Notes: a model not told the origin generated them from the letters alone. A stretch of DNA of 64,000 bases from Koleobacter methoxysyntrophicus (GCF_017301615.1 NZ_CP059066.1:3038783-3102782), one strand, 5' to 3'; shown: positions 33,589-42,402, numbered from the stretch's first letter. Made by a program: numbers and translations.

Positions 33589-34233
33589 TTAGTATCCCAG
33601 CAGGAACAGACTGCCACGGGATTCATAATCTTTTATTTTCACCGCCTGATCCGGCGTTACAACCAGCGTAACTACCGCGGGGATCAGCCGGTCAGCCTCA
33701 AAACGGTTGCTGTTACTGTCGATCTGCGATATGCTTTCGGCACGACTGTTTATTACTTCATATACCGTGATGCCCTCCACAATCATTGATGCTTCTTCAC
33801 TATCTCTGCCGCTGTCTTTCGGCACCCAGCCGATATCTACTCTGTCGCCCGGACGAAGACGGCCGCCAAGTGCCGATGACAGGTTGACCGTTATCGATAT
33901 GCGCCTCATGCCGGGCTTGATTACAGGTACTCTCGTGCCGCTTAACATCTCTTTTGTTATATATGAACCTGCCGGAATATCGATCCGCGCATAGCCCGAT
34001 GCTTCGTCGCGGCCAACTACCAGCATATTACCGGTTACCACCGAACGCGGGACCTGTTTTGCGCCCAGCAGCCCGTCGGTGAATCCGCCGGCAGAAATGT
34101 CTTTTAATGCCGCATATACCGCTACCGTCGGCTCGGGTGACGTTTGATTCTTGAAGTACATATACTGTGCAAATGACAGCCCGACGGCCAAAATAAACGC
34201 CAGTAAAATCTTTACTGTCCGCTTCCTGAACAA
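33589..34233 (-). CDS. cpaB: CpaB/RcpC-like Flp pilus assembly protein
   Basis: A 214-residue protein with an N-terminal membrane helix (about 6-22) and a SAF domain (about 37-100, VAVYAALKDISAGGFTDGLLG through IDIPAGSYITKEMLSG), followed by the RcpC region (about 105-214, GMRRISITVNLSSALGGRLRPGDRVDIGW). CpaB normally supports the secretin in Gram-negatives; monoderm Tad loci also keep it. TTG at 34233 with AAGGGGGT. The start overlaps the small gene upstream. Confidence 0.85.
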   Translation of the reverse strand: MFRKRTVKILLAFILAVGLSFAQYMYFKNQTSPEPTVAVYAALKDISAGGFTDGLLGAKQVPRSVVTGNMLVVGRDEASGYARIDIPAGSYITKEMLSGTRVPVIKPGMRRISITVNLSSALGGRLRPGDRVDIGWVPKDSGRDSEEASMIVEGITVYEVINSRAESISQIDSNSNRFEADRLIPAVVTLVVTPDQAVKIKDYESRGSLFLLGY

Positions 34234-34391
34234 TCGCTTTTACCCCCTTTTGCACGCTCCTCGGTTATTTTAAACATGAACAGCAGATGCCTTAAATTTT
34301 CGACCGAAAGACGGGATATGAATTTCGGGCACCTGCCGTTTAAGCTGGTGTATCTCGCAAGTTCTTTTAAAAGCCGTTTTTTCACTGACAT
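34212..34391 (-). CDS. Small basic protein in the Tad operon
   Basis: A 59-residue basic soluble protein beginning MSVKKRLLKELARYT. It has no membrane segment. A well-placed AAGGAAAGGATGG precedes ATG 34391. The stop overlaps cpaB by 22 nt, indicating coupling. Not recognised. Confidence 0.55.
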   Translation of the reverse strand: MSVKKRLLKELARYTSLNGRCPKFISRLSVENLRHLLFMFKITEERAKGGKSDCSGSGQ

Positions 34392-34410
34392 TTTACCATC
34401 CTTTCCTTTT

Positions 34411-34959
34411 TTAGAATCGACAGAAAATATCTACATCGCGGTGCACTTTCATCGTTACCCGCTCACCGAACAGGCCCCGCAGAACGGGTCTATCAACCTG
34501 GAAGCTGATTACAACATGGATCGACGGCGCGTTTATATATACTCCGCCCGGGCAGAAAGCAGGATAACTGCCGGGGTTGTATACCCGAAAGTCCAGTATC
34601 TCTACAGGGCTTACTGCTATGCTGCCCGGCAGCGGGTTCAGCGAACCGTCCAGCTTCATGTTTTTAGAAAGATATTCGCGGAATGTGCTGTAGGCGTCCG
34701 ACGGATCGATACTGATATCTTCGTAAGCAAAATCCGCACCGTAGGAGTACGTTCCTTTTAAAGCCGCAAGTGCGGACATGACTACAGCATCGTCTGCCAT
34801 GCCGTGCATTAAACGCAGCTGGGTGTGCTCTACTATAAAGAAGCTGAATGTGAAAAACGGGATCAAAAACAGAAGTGCAAAAAGGATCGACCCGAAACCG
34901 CGGCTATTCGATACGGCGCTTGCTGACCGACGAAATGGGACCGTAAACCATCGGCTCAT
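34411..34959 (-). CDS. TadE/TadG-like pilus protein
   Basis: A 182-residue protein with a basic N-terminus (about 1-20) and a membrane helix with RGFGSILFALLFLIPFFTFSFFIVEHTQLRL, the TadE-type layout with a conserved acidic residue at the helix end. The rest is a beta-rich extracytoplasmic domain. ATG at 34959 with GGAGGG. It overlaps the preceding TadE-like gene by 56 nt. It probably acts as a minor pseudopilin in the Tad pilus. Confidence 0.7.
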   Translation of the reverse strand: MSRWFTVPFRRSASAVSNSRGFGSILFALLFLIPFFTFSFFIVEHTQLRLMHGMADDAVVMSALAALKGTYSYGADFAYEDISIDPSDAYSTFREYLSKNMKLDGSLNPLPGSIAVSPVEILDFRVYNPGSYPAFCPGGVYINAPSIHVVISFQVDRPVLRGLFGERVTMKVHRDVDIFCRF

Positions 34960-35317
34960 CTTTTTCTACCCTCCGAAGACCCGTAAGGGTTATATAGTAA
35001 CGCCTCGATCTGTGCTGATATGTTAAACATATCCTGACCTCCTCTCCGTAATTGACGGGATAGGGTGTACAGTCCACATGGACGTCCGCCGGGTCGATGT
35101 TTTTTGACTGAAGGAAACTGTCAAGGATATACATCCCGTCTTCTGTCATACCGCCTTCTATTTCCATCCGAAGAAGTGCCTGCTTTGCTGCCAGGCGGAG
35201 CGCATCATACCGCACAAGGTCGCCCAGCATGTTGACTGTGTTTATAATCGGAAGGAGCAGAAACGGCAGTATGAGCAGAAACCCTATTATCTCGGCACTT
35301 CCTTTTCTGTTCAGCAT
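34904..35317 (-). CDS. TadE-like pilus protein
   Basis: A 137-residue protein: leader MLNRKGSAE, membrane helix IIGFLLILPFLLLPIINTVNMLG, then an extracytoplasmic domain of ~90 residues. The RKG-S-AE junction suits a Tad-type prepilin peptidase site with Glu in the helix start. I chose ATG 35317 over the longer frame, which is a shadow of the next gene. Confidence 0.68.
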   Translation of the reverse strand: MLNRKGSAEIIGFLLILPFLLLPIINTVNMLGDLVRYDALRLAAKQALLRMEIEGGMTEDGMYILDSFLQSKNIDPADVHVDCTPYPVNYGEEVRICLTYQHRSRRYYITLTGLRRVEKDEPMVYGPISSVSKRRIE

Positions 35318-35337
35318 GTTATTCACTTCCCTGCCTC

Positions 35338-35679
35338 TTAAAAGCTGCTGTATTGAGCGCCAAGGTCCCAGCCGCACCACGGGCACTGCGGAAATGCCTG
35401 ACGGCGGAGCCAGATCATGTCCGCTGTGATCACGTTCCCGCAGTGCTCGCATTTTATGTCGCTTATCTTTCCCAGCCCCCGGCATGTTCGGCAGTCTCTG
35501 GTATCGGTATCTCCGGCAGCATCTGTGTATTTCTCCCGGCCCTTTCCTCCGCATGATGGGCAGGTAACGTCCAGATTCTGGAGAGTGTTTTCGATTTCTG
35601 CTTTCTCTTTTTCGAGTTTCTCGATCTCTTTTTTTGCTTCGGCTATACTTCTTTCGAGATATTCTATTTTTTTGTTCAT
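35338..35679 (-). CDS. Zinc-ribbon protein with N-terminal coiled coil
   Basis: A 113-residue protein. The N-terminal ~35 residues form a charged coiled coil. Then come DnaJ-like CxxCxGxG motifs (CPSCGGKGREK and CRTCRGLGK) and two further pairs (CEHCG and CPWCGW), so it could bind at least two zinc ions. It lies inside the Tad operon between the Flp-like and TadE-like genes. It may act as an assembly chaperone or regulator. That role is inferred. Confidence 0.65.
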   Translation of the reverse strand: MNKKIEYLERSIAEAKKEIEKLEKEKAEIENTLQNLDVTCPSCGGKGREKYTDAAGDTDTRDCRTCRGLGKISDIKCEHCGNVITADMIWLRRQAFPQCPWCGWDLGAQYSSF

Positions 35680-35754
35680 AACAACAAAAGCCCCTTTCTT
35701 TTTTTGTTTTTTACCGCCCGAAGCTGTCTCCGGGCGGCTTTGACCGTGATGTTT

Positions 35755-35946
35755 TTAATCGTTGTTGAGCACTTCTTCCATTTGCTGGTTCAAATTTGAA
35801 ATGCCCTGACTTGTTGTCTCACCGAGGTTTTTGATCGGGTTCACCGCTACCAGTATGATGAACAGGATTATCAGCGCCACAGCCACTATTTCGCCTGCTC
35901 CGCGGTGGTTTAATGTTTTTAAAATGTTTCTTGCTTTTGCCAGCAT
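35755..35946 (-). CDS. Flp-like small pilin
   Basis: A 63-residue protein with a 19-residue basic leader (MLAKARNILKTLNHRGAG), then EIVAVALIILFIILVAVNP, a class III pilin helix, and a ~25-residue polar tail. Size and position directly after tadC fit an Flp major pilin, though the classic Glu-Tyr motif is absent. ATG at 35946 with GGGAGG upstream. If it is the Flp pilin, one of the A24 peptidases at the far left may process it, since none is in this operon. Confidence 0.65.
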   Translation of the reverse strand: MLAKARNILKTLNHRGAGEIVAVALIILFIILVAVNPIKNLGETTSQGISNLNQQMEEVLNND

Positions 35947-35979
35947 ACTTTTGTTCCACCTCCCTCTTGAAGTTTTTTT

Positions 35980-36819
35980 TTAAAACAGCAGCCGCAGGCC
36001 GCCCTCCACTACTGTAAAGTAAGGGTAAACCTGAAGCATAACTGTTGATGCCATGAGCAGAAATATCGCCGCCAGGACCTTATACTCAAGTGTTTTGTCC
36101 TGACGTGATGCCTTCGACAGCGTCGTGTTGTAAAGCGATGATGACAGCGACGCAAGCACTTCGCGGGTGCGGCCCGTGCGGTCGCCCTGTAGGAGCGCCA
36201 TCGACAGCACGCTTGCTTCCGGAAGTTTTACTCTTTCACAGAACCGGTTTAAACAGGACGTTTTGTCGTGGGTTGTAAAGTATTCGGCTGCTATACGTTC
36301 GAACTCGCGGCGGACCGCACGGCTGCGCGCTGAATCGATTACCGCCAGAAACACGCTTTCCAGCGAAACGTCGGCCGTCGCTCCCAGTTCGAACAGGTCA
36401 ACCAGTTCCGGCATTTCGGCTCGAAACTGTGATTCGCGCCTTTTGCGTTCATAATTTACTAAAAAATACGGGACCGCTGCTGATACGGGTAACAGAGCTG
36501 CAAGTCGCAAGCCGGATATGCCGACAAGCAGCCCGTAAAGGAGAGCCAAAACCGCAAAAACGGCACAGGCCGCCAGAAAACCGAACGGCCGAAGGCCGAA
36601 AGGGTAGCCGGCCGAACGCAGAAAATCGTCCAGCTTTTTATCTAAACCCCGTGCCTCAAGCCGACGGCCGATATACGATGACAGCAGTTTTAGAGTGCTG
36701 CCGCTTCGTGTATACGACGGGCGCCCGTAACTGTAAACGGCAAGCGACAGTTCCAGCTCGCGAAATATCAGCATCAGCGCGTAATACAGCAGCGGGACCA
36801 TTAACAGCGTTGGAATCAA
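35980..36819 (-). CDS. tadC: TadC-like pilus platform protein
   Basis: A 279-residue GspF-type membrane protein: N-terminal helix (about 1-18), two helices near 85-125 and a C-terminal helix (about 255-275). The cytoplasmic T2SSF segment is at about 140-240 (FRAEMPELVDLFELGATADVSLESV). TTG at 36819 with GGGGGGAAAAGA upstream. It pairs with TadB immediately upstream. Confidence 0.85.
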   Translation of the reverse strand: MIPTLLMVPLLYYALMLIFRELELSLAVYSYGRPSYTRSGSTLKLLSSYIGRRLEARGLDKKLDDFLRSAGYPFGLRPFGFLAACAVFAVLALLYGLLVGISGLRLAALLPVSAAVPYFLVNYERKRRESQFRAEMPELVDLFELGATADVSLESVFLAVIDSARSRAVRREFERIAAEYFTTHDKTSCLNRFCERVKLPEASVLSMALLQGDRTGRTREVLASLSSSLYNTTLSKASRQDKTLEYKVLAAIFLLMASTVMLQVYPYFTVVEGGLRLLF

Positions 36820-36836
36820 TCTTTTCCCCCCTTTTT

Positions 36837-37745
36837 TTAGATTGCCGTGTTGATGTGTTTTATCATAAACAGCCCGAAGATTATCGCTCCGGCGTTAGCC
36901 GCTATTATCATCTGGCCGGTAAAGGTCTTACGCAGCACGGAGACTACCGCAGGGTCGCCCAGAGCGTTCGCCAGCAGCGACAGGCTCAGGATTATCATTA
37001 TTAGAATTACCATACTGCCGACCGACGCACCGGCCTCTTTTACTGATTCCAGCGAACGCAGACGTTCGGCCTGGGTTTTCAGTTTTTCCAGTGCACCGCT
37101 GAAGTCGCCGCCGTAGCGAACGCTCATCTTCGCAAAGTTGATGAATTTGCGGAATTCGCGGTATTCCACTTCGTCCGCTATGCGGCTTAAGCTTTCTTCG
37201 GCTCCCGCACGCCCGTGTCTAAATAAAAGCACGTAACGGCGGAGCACTGAACGAAGCGGTTCGGATACATAATCGGCCGTTGAACCCAGGGCATTCATTA
37301 TGCTGCCTTCCAGATAATAAAAACTTGTAAACGTTGTCAGAAAGTGCAGGTAGCCCGCACGGACGCGGCGCTGAGCAAGGATCGTTAAAACCAGCAGGCA
37401 GGCATAGAGTGCATATACGGACGCCAGTGAGTAGAGAATGCCCATTAGACCGAGACGCGAAAATCTGAACAGGCATGCAGTAAATACCGCTGCCGCTATT
37501 AATACAGCTGTGTAAGGGCCTATATACTGCCTTATACCCGCACGGGCTAAAAGGATCTCAAGTAGACGAACGATGCTTTTTATCCGCGGTACGGACAGCG
37601 CACGGGCACGCAGACGCTCGATGCCGCCGCCGAGTGCTTCGGCTATAAGGCGCCGGCCGGGACGACGGACAGCGCTTAATGACAGAAGGAAAAGAATTAA
37701 GTATGCTGCCGATTGAGCGGTAAACAGCACGATTTCCAGGTGCAT
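36837..37745 (-). CDS. tadB: TadB-like pilus platform protein
   Basis: A 302-residue GspF-type membrane protein with N-terminal, central (about 85-130) and C-terminal helices. The T2SSF core is at about 150-260, YLEGSIMNALGSTADYVSEPL and FAKMSVRYGGDFSGALEKLK. ATG at 37745 overlaps the stop of tadA (TGATG), so translation is coupled. Together with TadC it forms the Tad inner-membrane platform. Confidence 0.85.
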   Translation of the reverse strand: MHLEIVLFTAQSAAYLILFLLSLSAVRRPGRRLIAEALGGGIERLRARALSVPRIKSIVRLLEILLARAGIRQYIGPYTAVLIAAAVFTACLFRFSRLGLMGILYSLASVYALYACLLVLTILAQRRVRAGYLHFLTTFTSFYYLEGSIMNALGSTADYVSEPLRSVLRRYVLLFRHGRAGAEESLSRIADEVEYREFRKFINFAKMSVRYGGDFSGALEKLKTQAERLRSLESVKEAGASVGSMVILIMIILSLSLLANALGDPAVVSVLRKTFTGQMIIAANAGAIIFGLFMIKHINTAI

Positions 37746-38881
37746 CACCCCCTTATTTTCTGTATATCCACCACGCGGTAGTCGTCCATATAGACGACAA
37801 CGTCCAGCGATGCCAGGAGCATCTCGCGCAGGTCGGATACCGGTATGTCGGTGCCGGATCTCTTCATCAGCAGAATCAGCCGGTTCACTACTTCAGAAGC
37901 CGAGTTGGCATGGACCGTCGCCATCGAACCCCGGTGGCCGGTGTAAATCGCATTGAAAAAGTCCATCGTCTCGCGGTCTTTTAGCTCGCCTATGAATATC
38001 CGGTCAACGCTCATCAGAAGAGCGTTCCTGGTCAGCTCGAACAGGGTGTAGTCTTTTATACCGGGTGTGTCGGATATGTGGATTAATTTACTGACTATAT
38101 CCGGATGACGGGGCTTGATCTCGTACGTTTCCTGGATCAATATCCCCCTCTCCGTCCCGGGAACGGTGTCGATCAGTGCACCGAGCAGGGTGGTTTTGCC
38201 GCTGCCGCCCCTGCCCGCTATGATTATCGTCCTGCGGTTAAGAACGTGATCTTTTAACTGCTCGCTTTCGGCAGAGGTCAAAAGACCGCGGGAGACCAGC
38301 TCGCTTAATGTAAAGCCCGTCGTCGGTTTCCTTATACAGATCGTAGGAGATAATACGCTTACCGGTTTTAAGGATATGACTATACGGAATGCGCGTATGC
38401 GGTCGCTCAATATCTTTTCGGCGTTTGAACTTTCGTCCAGGCGGCCGCCGCAAAGCGCCGCCAGGCGATAGCAGTATTTGCGCAGGTTTTCTTCGCTGCC
38501 GAAATCTACCGGCACGCGGTGCTTCGCTCCGAATTTTTTGATGTACACCGTCCTGTAATCATTTACTAAAATGTCGGAAACTTCCGAATCGTCTATATAC
38601 GGCTGAAGCTCGCCGTAGCCGAATATCGCATCACTTATACGGCGCACCGCACCGGAAAGATCGTCCGCAAACAGGCCGCGGTGCTGTAAATAGGAACGTA
38701 TCTCTGTCTCCAGCAGTGTCTTTGGATATATCCCCTCGTGAACCTTGTTCACTGTTTCGGGGTCGGCCAGGATTATGTCGTTTACTATCCCGTCCATTAT
38801 TGTGTTCGCGCACGTCAAATTTTCGCCCCGGGCCAATCCCGATAAGGATGCCGCTATTTCGTGCGGGTTGATAAGACCCAA
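37745..38881 (-). CDS. tadA: TadA/CpaF secretion ATPase
   Basis: A 378-residue VirB11-superfamily ATPase. The N-terminal domain includes IFGYGELQPYIDDSEVSDILVND (the TadA family signature). Walker A GRGGSGKTTLL, Asp box LIQETYEIKP, Walker B IFIGELKDRETM and His-box HRGSMATVHANSASEV are all present. I chose TTG at 38881 (GGAGGGGGT upstream). The longer frame lies inside the CpaE-like gene. It overlaps that gene by 28 nt. It drives Flp assembly, and as a VirB11 relative could in principle serve the adjacent VirD4 protein. Confidence 0.92.
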   Translation of the reverse strand: MGLINPHEIAASLSGLARGENLTCANTIMDGIVNDIILADPETVNKVHEGIYPKTLLETEIRSYLQHRGLFADDLSGAVRRISDAIFGYGELQPYIDDSEVSDILVNDYRTVYIKKFGAKHRVPVDFGSEENLRKYCYRLAALCGGRLDESSNAEKILSDRIRAFRIVISLKPVSVLSPTICIRKPTTGFTLSELVSRGLLTSAESEQLKDHVLNRRTIIIAGRGGSGKTTLLGALIDTVPGTERGILIQETYEIKPRHPDIVSKLIHISDTPGIKDYTLFELTRNALLMSVDRIFIGELKDRETMDFFNAIYTGHRGSMATVHANSASEVVNRLILLMKRSGTDIPVSDLREMLLASLDVVVYMDDYRVVDIQKIRG

Positions 38882-39654
38882 TTTCTGCCACCCCCTCCAT
38901 GCCGGTTTAGCTGTACAAGCGGTTTTTGTTTTGAGTCTGAAATAGGCCGGCCGGTGTCTGAATATACAAGCTTTAATATTTCTTCGGGACAGGGCGGCAG
39001 ACGGCATGCGTCAAATTCGGCTTTTAACCGGCTGTTATACCGCACCTCTTCCGACGGGATGCCCAGCACCCGGGATACCAGCTCAGTATCAGGACTGCCC
39101 TCTACCGTACAGTTTACTACCGCCCGCAGCCGATCGAGCGGTATCTGCCAGCTGGACGTTATGAATTCCAGTACCGTCTTTGCGGACATTAATGAGTGCC
39201 TGTCGGAACGGATTATTATGTTGATCGTGTCTGCGTTTTTAAGCGACGCACAGGTTGATGAAAAGTAAATGCCCGCATTTGTGTCTGCTATTACGTATCT
39301 GAACCGGCCGGCAAGTATTTTCAGAAGCGCTGAATAGTGCTCTGTGTCGAATTTTGTGAATTCGTAAAGGTCGGCGCACGGCAGCATTATGTTTAATCCC
39401 CGGCGTTTATACAGATGATTGTCCAGTACGGAAGTAGAAAACGGTTCTTTCTCCAGCATACCGCGAAGTTTCGTCGTGTCCTGCTGTAAGCTCAGGTCAA
39501 ACAGACGGTGTATATGCGGCAGTGCTTCGGACAGGTCAACAAGTATTACTTCGTCCGGAAAGTGTTTTGACAGCTCCAGTGCATAGCAGACCGACAGCAG
39601 GGTGCTGCCGGAACCGCCGCGCACCGACCAGAATGTCGTTATCCTGCCTCGCAT
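38854..39654 (-). CDS. CpaE/MinD-like protein with degenerate Walker A
   Basis: A 266-residue SIMIBI-fold protein. The P-loop reads SVRGGSGSTLLS, where both the signature Lys and the GKT Lys are replaced (Arg and Ser). Walker A' VILVDLS and Walker B YVIADTNAG-like strands are present. CpaE/TadZ proteins position Tad pili and often have atypical P-loops. It lies between the PilZ gene and tadA, as expected for TadZ. Nucleotide hydrolysis is doubtful. ATG at 39654. Confidence 0.78.
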   Translation of the reverse strand: MRGRITTFWSVRGGSGSTLLSVCYALELSKHFPDEVILVDLSEALPHIHRLFDLSLQQDTTKLRGMLEKEPFSTSVLDNHLYKRRGLNIMLPCADLYEFTKFDTEHYSALLKILAGRFRYVIADTNAGIYFSSTCASLKNADTINIIIRSDRHSLMSAKTVLEFITSSWQIPLDRLRAVVNCTVEGSPDTELVSRVLGIPSEEVRYNSRLKAEFDACRLPPCPEEILKLVYSDTGRPISDSKQKPLVQLNRHGGGGRNWVLSTRTK

Positions 39655-39657
39655 TTT

Positions 39658-40296
39658 TTATACCCCCTTTTCGAGCAGCCTGCGCTGCTCGCTGAATATG
39701 AACTTGATTATCTTTTCGCGGTCTTTCTCATCTATGCCGGTGAATACCAGACCGTATTCGTAACGGTAGGTTTGTTCTTCTGTCTCGCCTGCCCTCGTTA
39801 TCCGCGCATGCGCCCACACGCTGCCGAATGAACGAAGGTCGATACACAGTTTCAGTTCTCTGCCCTCAGGTAAGGGTGTTTTTGATGCTGTTAATACCCC
39901 TCCCCCGCTGATGTCTTTTATGCGGACGGGGAATATACTGCCGCCCGCCTGAACTACGGCGTCCAGCAGTATTTTCAGACGGTAATACCGGCGGCGCTGA
40001 ATGCGGTCAGGACCGCCGGTGCGTCTTAATACTACCCGGTAACTGCCTGACGGCAGAGATTCGGAACGGACCGTGCAGGCCCTGAAACTGTAATATCCGC
40101 CGCTGCCGGTAAAGAATACGCATGCTTCCGCACCGGTGTCTACCGGTTCCGGCACGGAAATAACCACCAGGTCGCCGGATACCCTTAACGCATGACAGGT
40201 ATGCGGTTTGGAGTTCCAGTTAAATACTACTTCCAGCCTGCTGTCCGGGTTGAGCAGCTGTGCCAGCTTGATCTGCACCACCCCCTTTGGCCGCAA
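39658..40296 (-). CDS. PilZ-domain c-di-GMP receptor (YcgR-like)
   Basis: A 212-residue two-domain protein: N-terminal YcgR-like beta barrel (about 1-95), C-terminal PilZ domain (about 98-205). The c-di-GMP signature is intact: RRRYYR (RxxxR) and DISGGG (DxSxxG). It ends 3 nt before the CpaE-like gene, so it is an operon member. This makes c-di-GMP control of the Tad pilus or the secretion ATPase likely. The start (TTG 40296) overlaps the upstream gene by 77 nt; a downstream non-ATG start after AAGGGGGTGG is possible. Confidence 0.87.
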   Translation of the reverse strand: MRPKGVVQIKLAQLLNPDSRLEVVFNWNSKPHTCHALRVSGDLVVISVPEPVDTGAEACVFFTGSGGYYSFRACTVRSESLPSGSYRVVLRRTGGPDRIQRRRYYRLKILLDAVVQAGGSIFPVRIKDISGGGVLTASKTPLPEGRELKLCIDLRSFGSVWAHARITRAGETEEQTYRYEYGLVFTGIDEKDREKIIKFIFSEQRRLLEKGV

Positions 40297-41029
40297 AATT
40301 CTTCAGCAGCGGTATGTCTTCTTTGTAGAGTCTGCCTCTGTGATATACAAAAAAACAGTGCTGAATCGGCTCGCGGAGCAGCCATTCGTCCAGCGTGTAG
40401 CGGATCCTGCTGTTGCCGAACATCGAACCGACTGCAAGTGCGCTGTCCTCTTTTGCCGAAATCAGTATTACCCTGTCTTCTGTTCGGTTCAGATACCGCT
40501 CTATTTCCCCTACCTCGTGGCCCCAGTCGCGAATCGATAATACGGTAAACTCCTGACCGGCAAGGTTTATGCGGCCGACCGCCGGAGGCTGAAGGTCTAT
40601 ACTGAAACCGCCGCCGATTCGGGATACCTTCAGTGCCAGCTGGTTAAAGCTCAATAATAAAAACAGCCGGTAAGCGGTATAGGACCGCCACCAGCCGTAT
40701 CTGCTTTTTAATCCCAGCTCTTTCTGGCCGATGTGGCTGAGGCTGTAAACGGGTAGCACTTTTGGGCCGCATTTCAGCAAATGACGCAGTAAAAAACCCG
40801 AACGGGCCAGCAGGTTCAGCCGGTTTTTCAGCACGTTCCGGCGCCTGCCCTCGATTATTTCCGCCACCTGGATACCGGTTAAAAACATATGGCGGGCCAG
40901 CGCCTCGCCTATCGCCCGGTCGCGCGGTGTTAAACCGTCTATTATCTTCCGCACTCCTTCCCACTTCGGCGCTATCCTGCCGTAGATTACTTCCCAGCCG
41001 GGACCCCCTGTAAACGGACTTACTGACAT
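40220..41029 (-). CDS. Winged-helix protein, possibly replication-relaxation-like
   Basis: A 269-residue soluble protein. Residues about 40-110 resemble a winged helix (FLTGIQVAEIIEGRRRNVLKNRLNLLARSGFLLRHLL, then PVYSLSHIGQKEL), much like the N-terminus of the replication-relaxation protein at 44245-45318. The C-terminal half has an alternating alpha/beta region (RVILISAKEDSALAVGSM). I prefer ATG at 41029 (GGAGGGGGATAGCA upstream) over the longer frame. The last 25 residues are low-complexity. Function unknown. Confidence 0.6.
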   Translation of the reverse strand: MSVSPFTGGPGWEVIYGRIAPKWEGVRKIIDGLTPRDRAIGEALARHMFLTGIQVAEIIEGRRRNVLKNRLNLLARSGFLLRHLLKCGPKVLPVYSLSHIGQKELGLKSRYGWWRSYTAYRLFLLLSFNQLALKVSRIGGGFSIDLQPPAVGRINLAGQEFTVLSIRDWGHEVGEIERYLNRTEDRVILISAKEDSALAVGSMFGNSRIRYTLDEWLLREPIQHCFFVYHRGRLYKEDIPLLKNFAAKGGGADQAGTAAQPGQQAGSSI

Positions 41030-41080
41030 TGCTATCCCCTCCCCCTTTTTTGGGAATTTATTTTTTGTTAACACAACACA

Positions 41081-41914
41081 TTAATACAGCAGCCTTACTA
41101 ACCTGCCTTTTATCCACCTCTTTTCTACGTTGATTTCATCTATTCTTATCAATGCCTTTTTGCCGATTTCGGGGTCGCCGAAACGCGGCAGCTTTACCAG
41201 CGCATCTACGCCCGGCTCCAGGTTGACGAATACGCCGTATTCCATTATGCCGGTTATGCGGCCCAGATATTCGCCGCCTTTGATGTATTTCGACGGTACG
41301 GAAGGCCACGGATCGGGCAGAACTTCTTTCAGCGACACGCGGAGCTTCCTGTTCTCGCTGTCTATCTCTTTTATCTTTACCTCCAGATGGTCGCCGATAC
41401 GCATCAGGCTGCGGGCGTCTTCCACCCAGCCCCAGGACATATCGCGGGCTTCCAGCGTCGCTTTTATACCGCCTATGTTCAGTTCCGCCCTGTACGGGTT
41501 GACGTTCTCGACTACGCCCCGGCGCACGTCGCCCTCTTTTATCTCCTTCCAGGTCTTTGCCGCCCACTGCTCGAGTGCTGCCCTGCGTGATATTACTGCG
41601 AGGTTCGCCTCGCGGTCGATACCTATTACCCTGAAAGCAAGCTTCCGGCCTACCAGCCGGCGAAGACCGGTTATCTTCTCCTCACCGCTTTCGGACAGCG
41701 GCATCAAGCATTTTATGCCCTTTAAATTTACTATTACGCACGGAACCGCATCACCGTTTAAGCTGTGTTCTTCTATGCCCACGGCGTCCGCCTGCAAAAT
41801 TAAGCGGTTCTGGATTGCACGATATACTTCCTGCCATGGATCTTCCTGATGATGCTCTTCCGGCCCACCTCCCTCGCAACCTTCTACCAGATAGATGTTT
41901 TCCTCTGCTGTCAT
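41081..41914 (-). CDS. S1-domain RNA-binding protein
   Basis: A 277-residue protein with three S1-type OB folds: about 35-115 (a diverged copy, VGRKLAFRVIGIDREANLAVISRR), about 122-200 (GDVRRGVVENVNPYRAELNIGG and DHLEVKIKEIDSENRKLRVSLKE) and about 205-275 (GGEYLGRITGIMEYGVFVNLEPGVDALV). This resembles truncated ribosomal protein S1. ATG at 41914. In the middle of a secretion and pilus operon it is unexpected. It may bind mRNA or single-stranded DNA. That is speculation. Confidence 0.82.
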   Translation of the reverse strand: MTAEENIYLVEGCEGGGPEEHHQEDPWQEVYRAIQNRLILQADAVGIEEHSLNGDAVPCVIVNLKGIKCLMPLSESGEEKITGLRRLVGRKLAFRVIGIDREANLAVISRRAALEQWAAKTWKEIKEGDVRRGVVENVNPYRAELNIGGIKATLEARDMSWGWVEDARSLMRIGDHLEVKIKEIDSENRKLRVSLKEVLPDPWPSVPSKYIKGGEYLGRITGIMEYGVFVNLEPGVDALVKLPRFGDPEIGKKALIRIDEINVEKRWIKGRLVRLLY

Positions 41915-41933
41915 TCTTTTATCTTCCTCCTTT

Positions 41934-42179
41934 TTATTCTTTTATTACTATTGACCCTTCGGGAATTATTATATATGCACCCGACGGGTCATATAATTTT
42001 ACAGCACTATCGCTTTCTGTTAAACTGCTCTCGTAACGGCCTTCAATCAGGCCGTTGTTGTAGATTACTTTTAACTGCGTGCCGCAGTACACAGGAACTG
42101 GACCGCGAACAGGATCGTCTATATAGTGCCTCAAACCCTGCTCGTCTTTTATTAATTTTATCGGGCCTTCAATATACAC
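41934..42179 (-). CDS. Small DUF5348-like protein
   Basis: An 81-residue beta-rich protein. The layout YCGTQLKVIYNNGLIEGRYE and LYDPSGAYIIIPEG recalls small DUF5348-type proteins found on Gram-positive plasmids. That is a weak recollection and not a firm hit. GTG at 42179 with AAAGGGTGAAGAG upstream. The upstream small Cys-protein overlaps it by 11 nt. Confidence 0.55.
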   Translation of the reverse strand: MYIEGPIKLIKDEQGLRHYIDDPVRGPVPVYCGTQLKVIYNNGLIEGRYESSLTESDSAVKLYDPSGAYIIIPEGSIVIKE

Positions 42180-42336
42180 TGCTCTTCACCCTTTCTTTTG
42201 GTTTGAAATCTCTACATATGCATGCTGTTTCTTTTTCAACTACCTCTTTCTGTCTGCGGCAGTAGCCGAAATTCGGTGTTTCATAATTTTCCACACAGTA
42301 CTGACAATCAAAACAAAGACGGTCTTTCTGCAACAT
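42169..42336 (-). CDS. Small cysteine-rich protein
   Basis: A 55-residue protein with six Cys residues (CFDCQYC, GYCRR and CICRD), so a likely zinc-binding module, with a basic C-terminus. ATG at 42336 has a strong AAGGAGG upstream. It lies between VirD4 and the DUF5348-like gene and overlaps the latter. Similar short Cys-rich proteins are common in conjugative elements. Function unknown. Confidence 0.65.
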   Translation of the reverse strand: MLQKDRLCFDCQYCVENYETPNFGYCRRQKEVVEKETACICRDFKPKERVKSSVY

Positions 42337-42402
42337 TTTTTTGGCTTCCTCCTTTCCGGGAATACAAAAGTTTTGCTTTTCTTTTGAAATATCACCCCCT
42401 TT

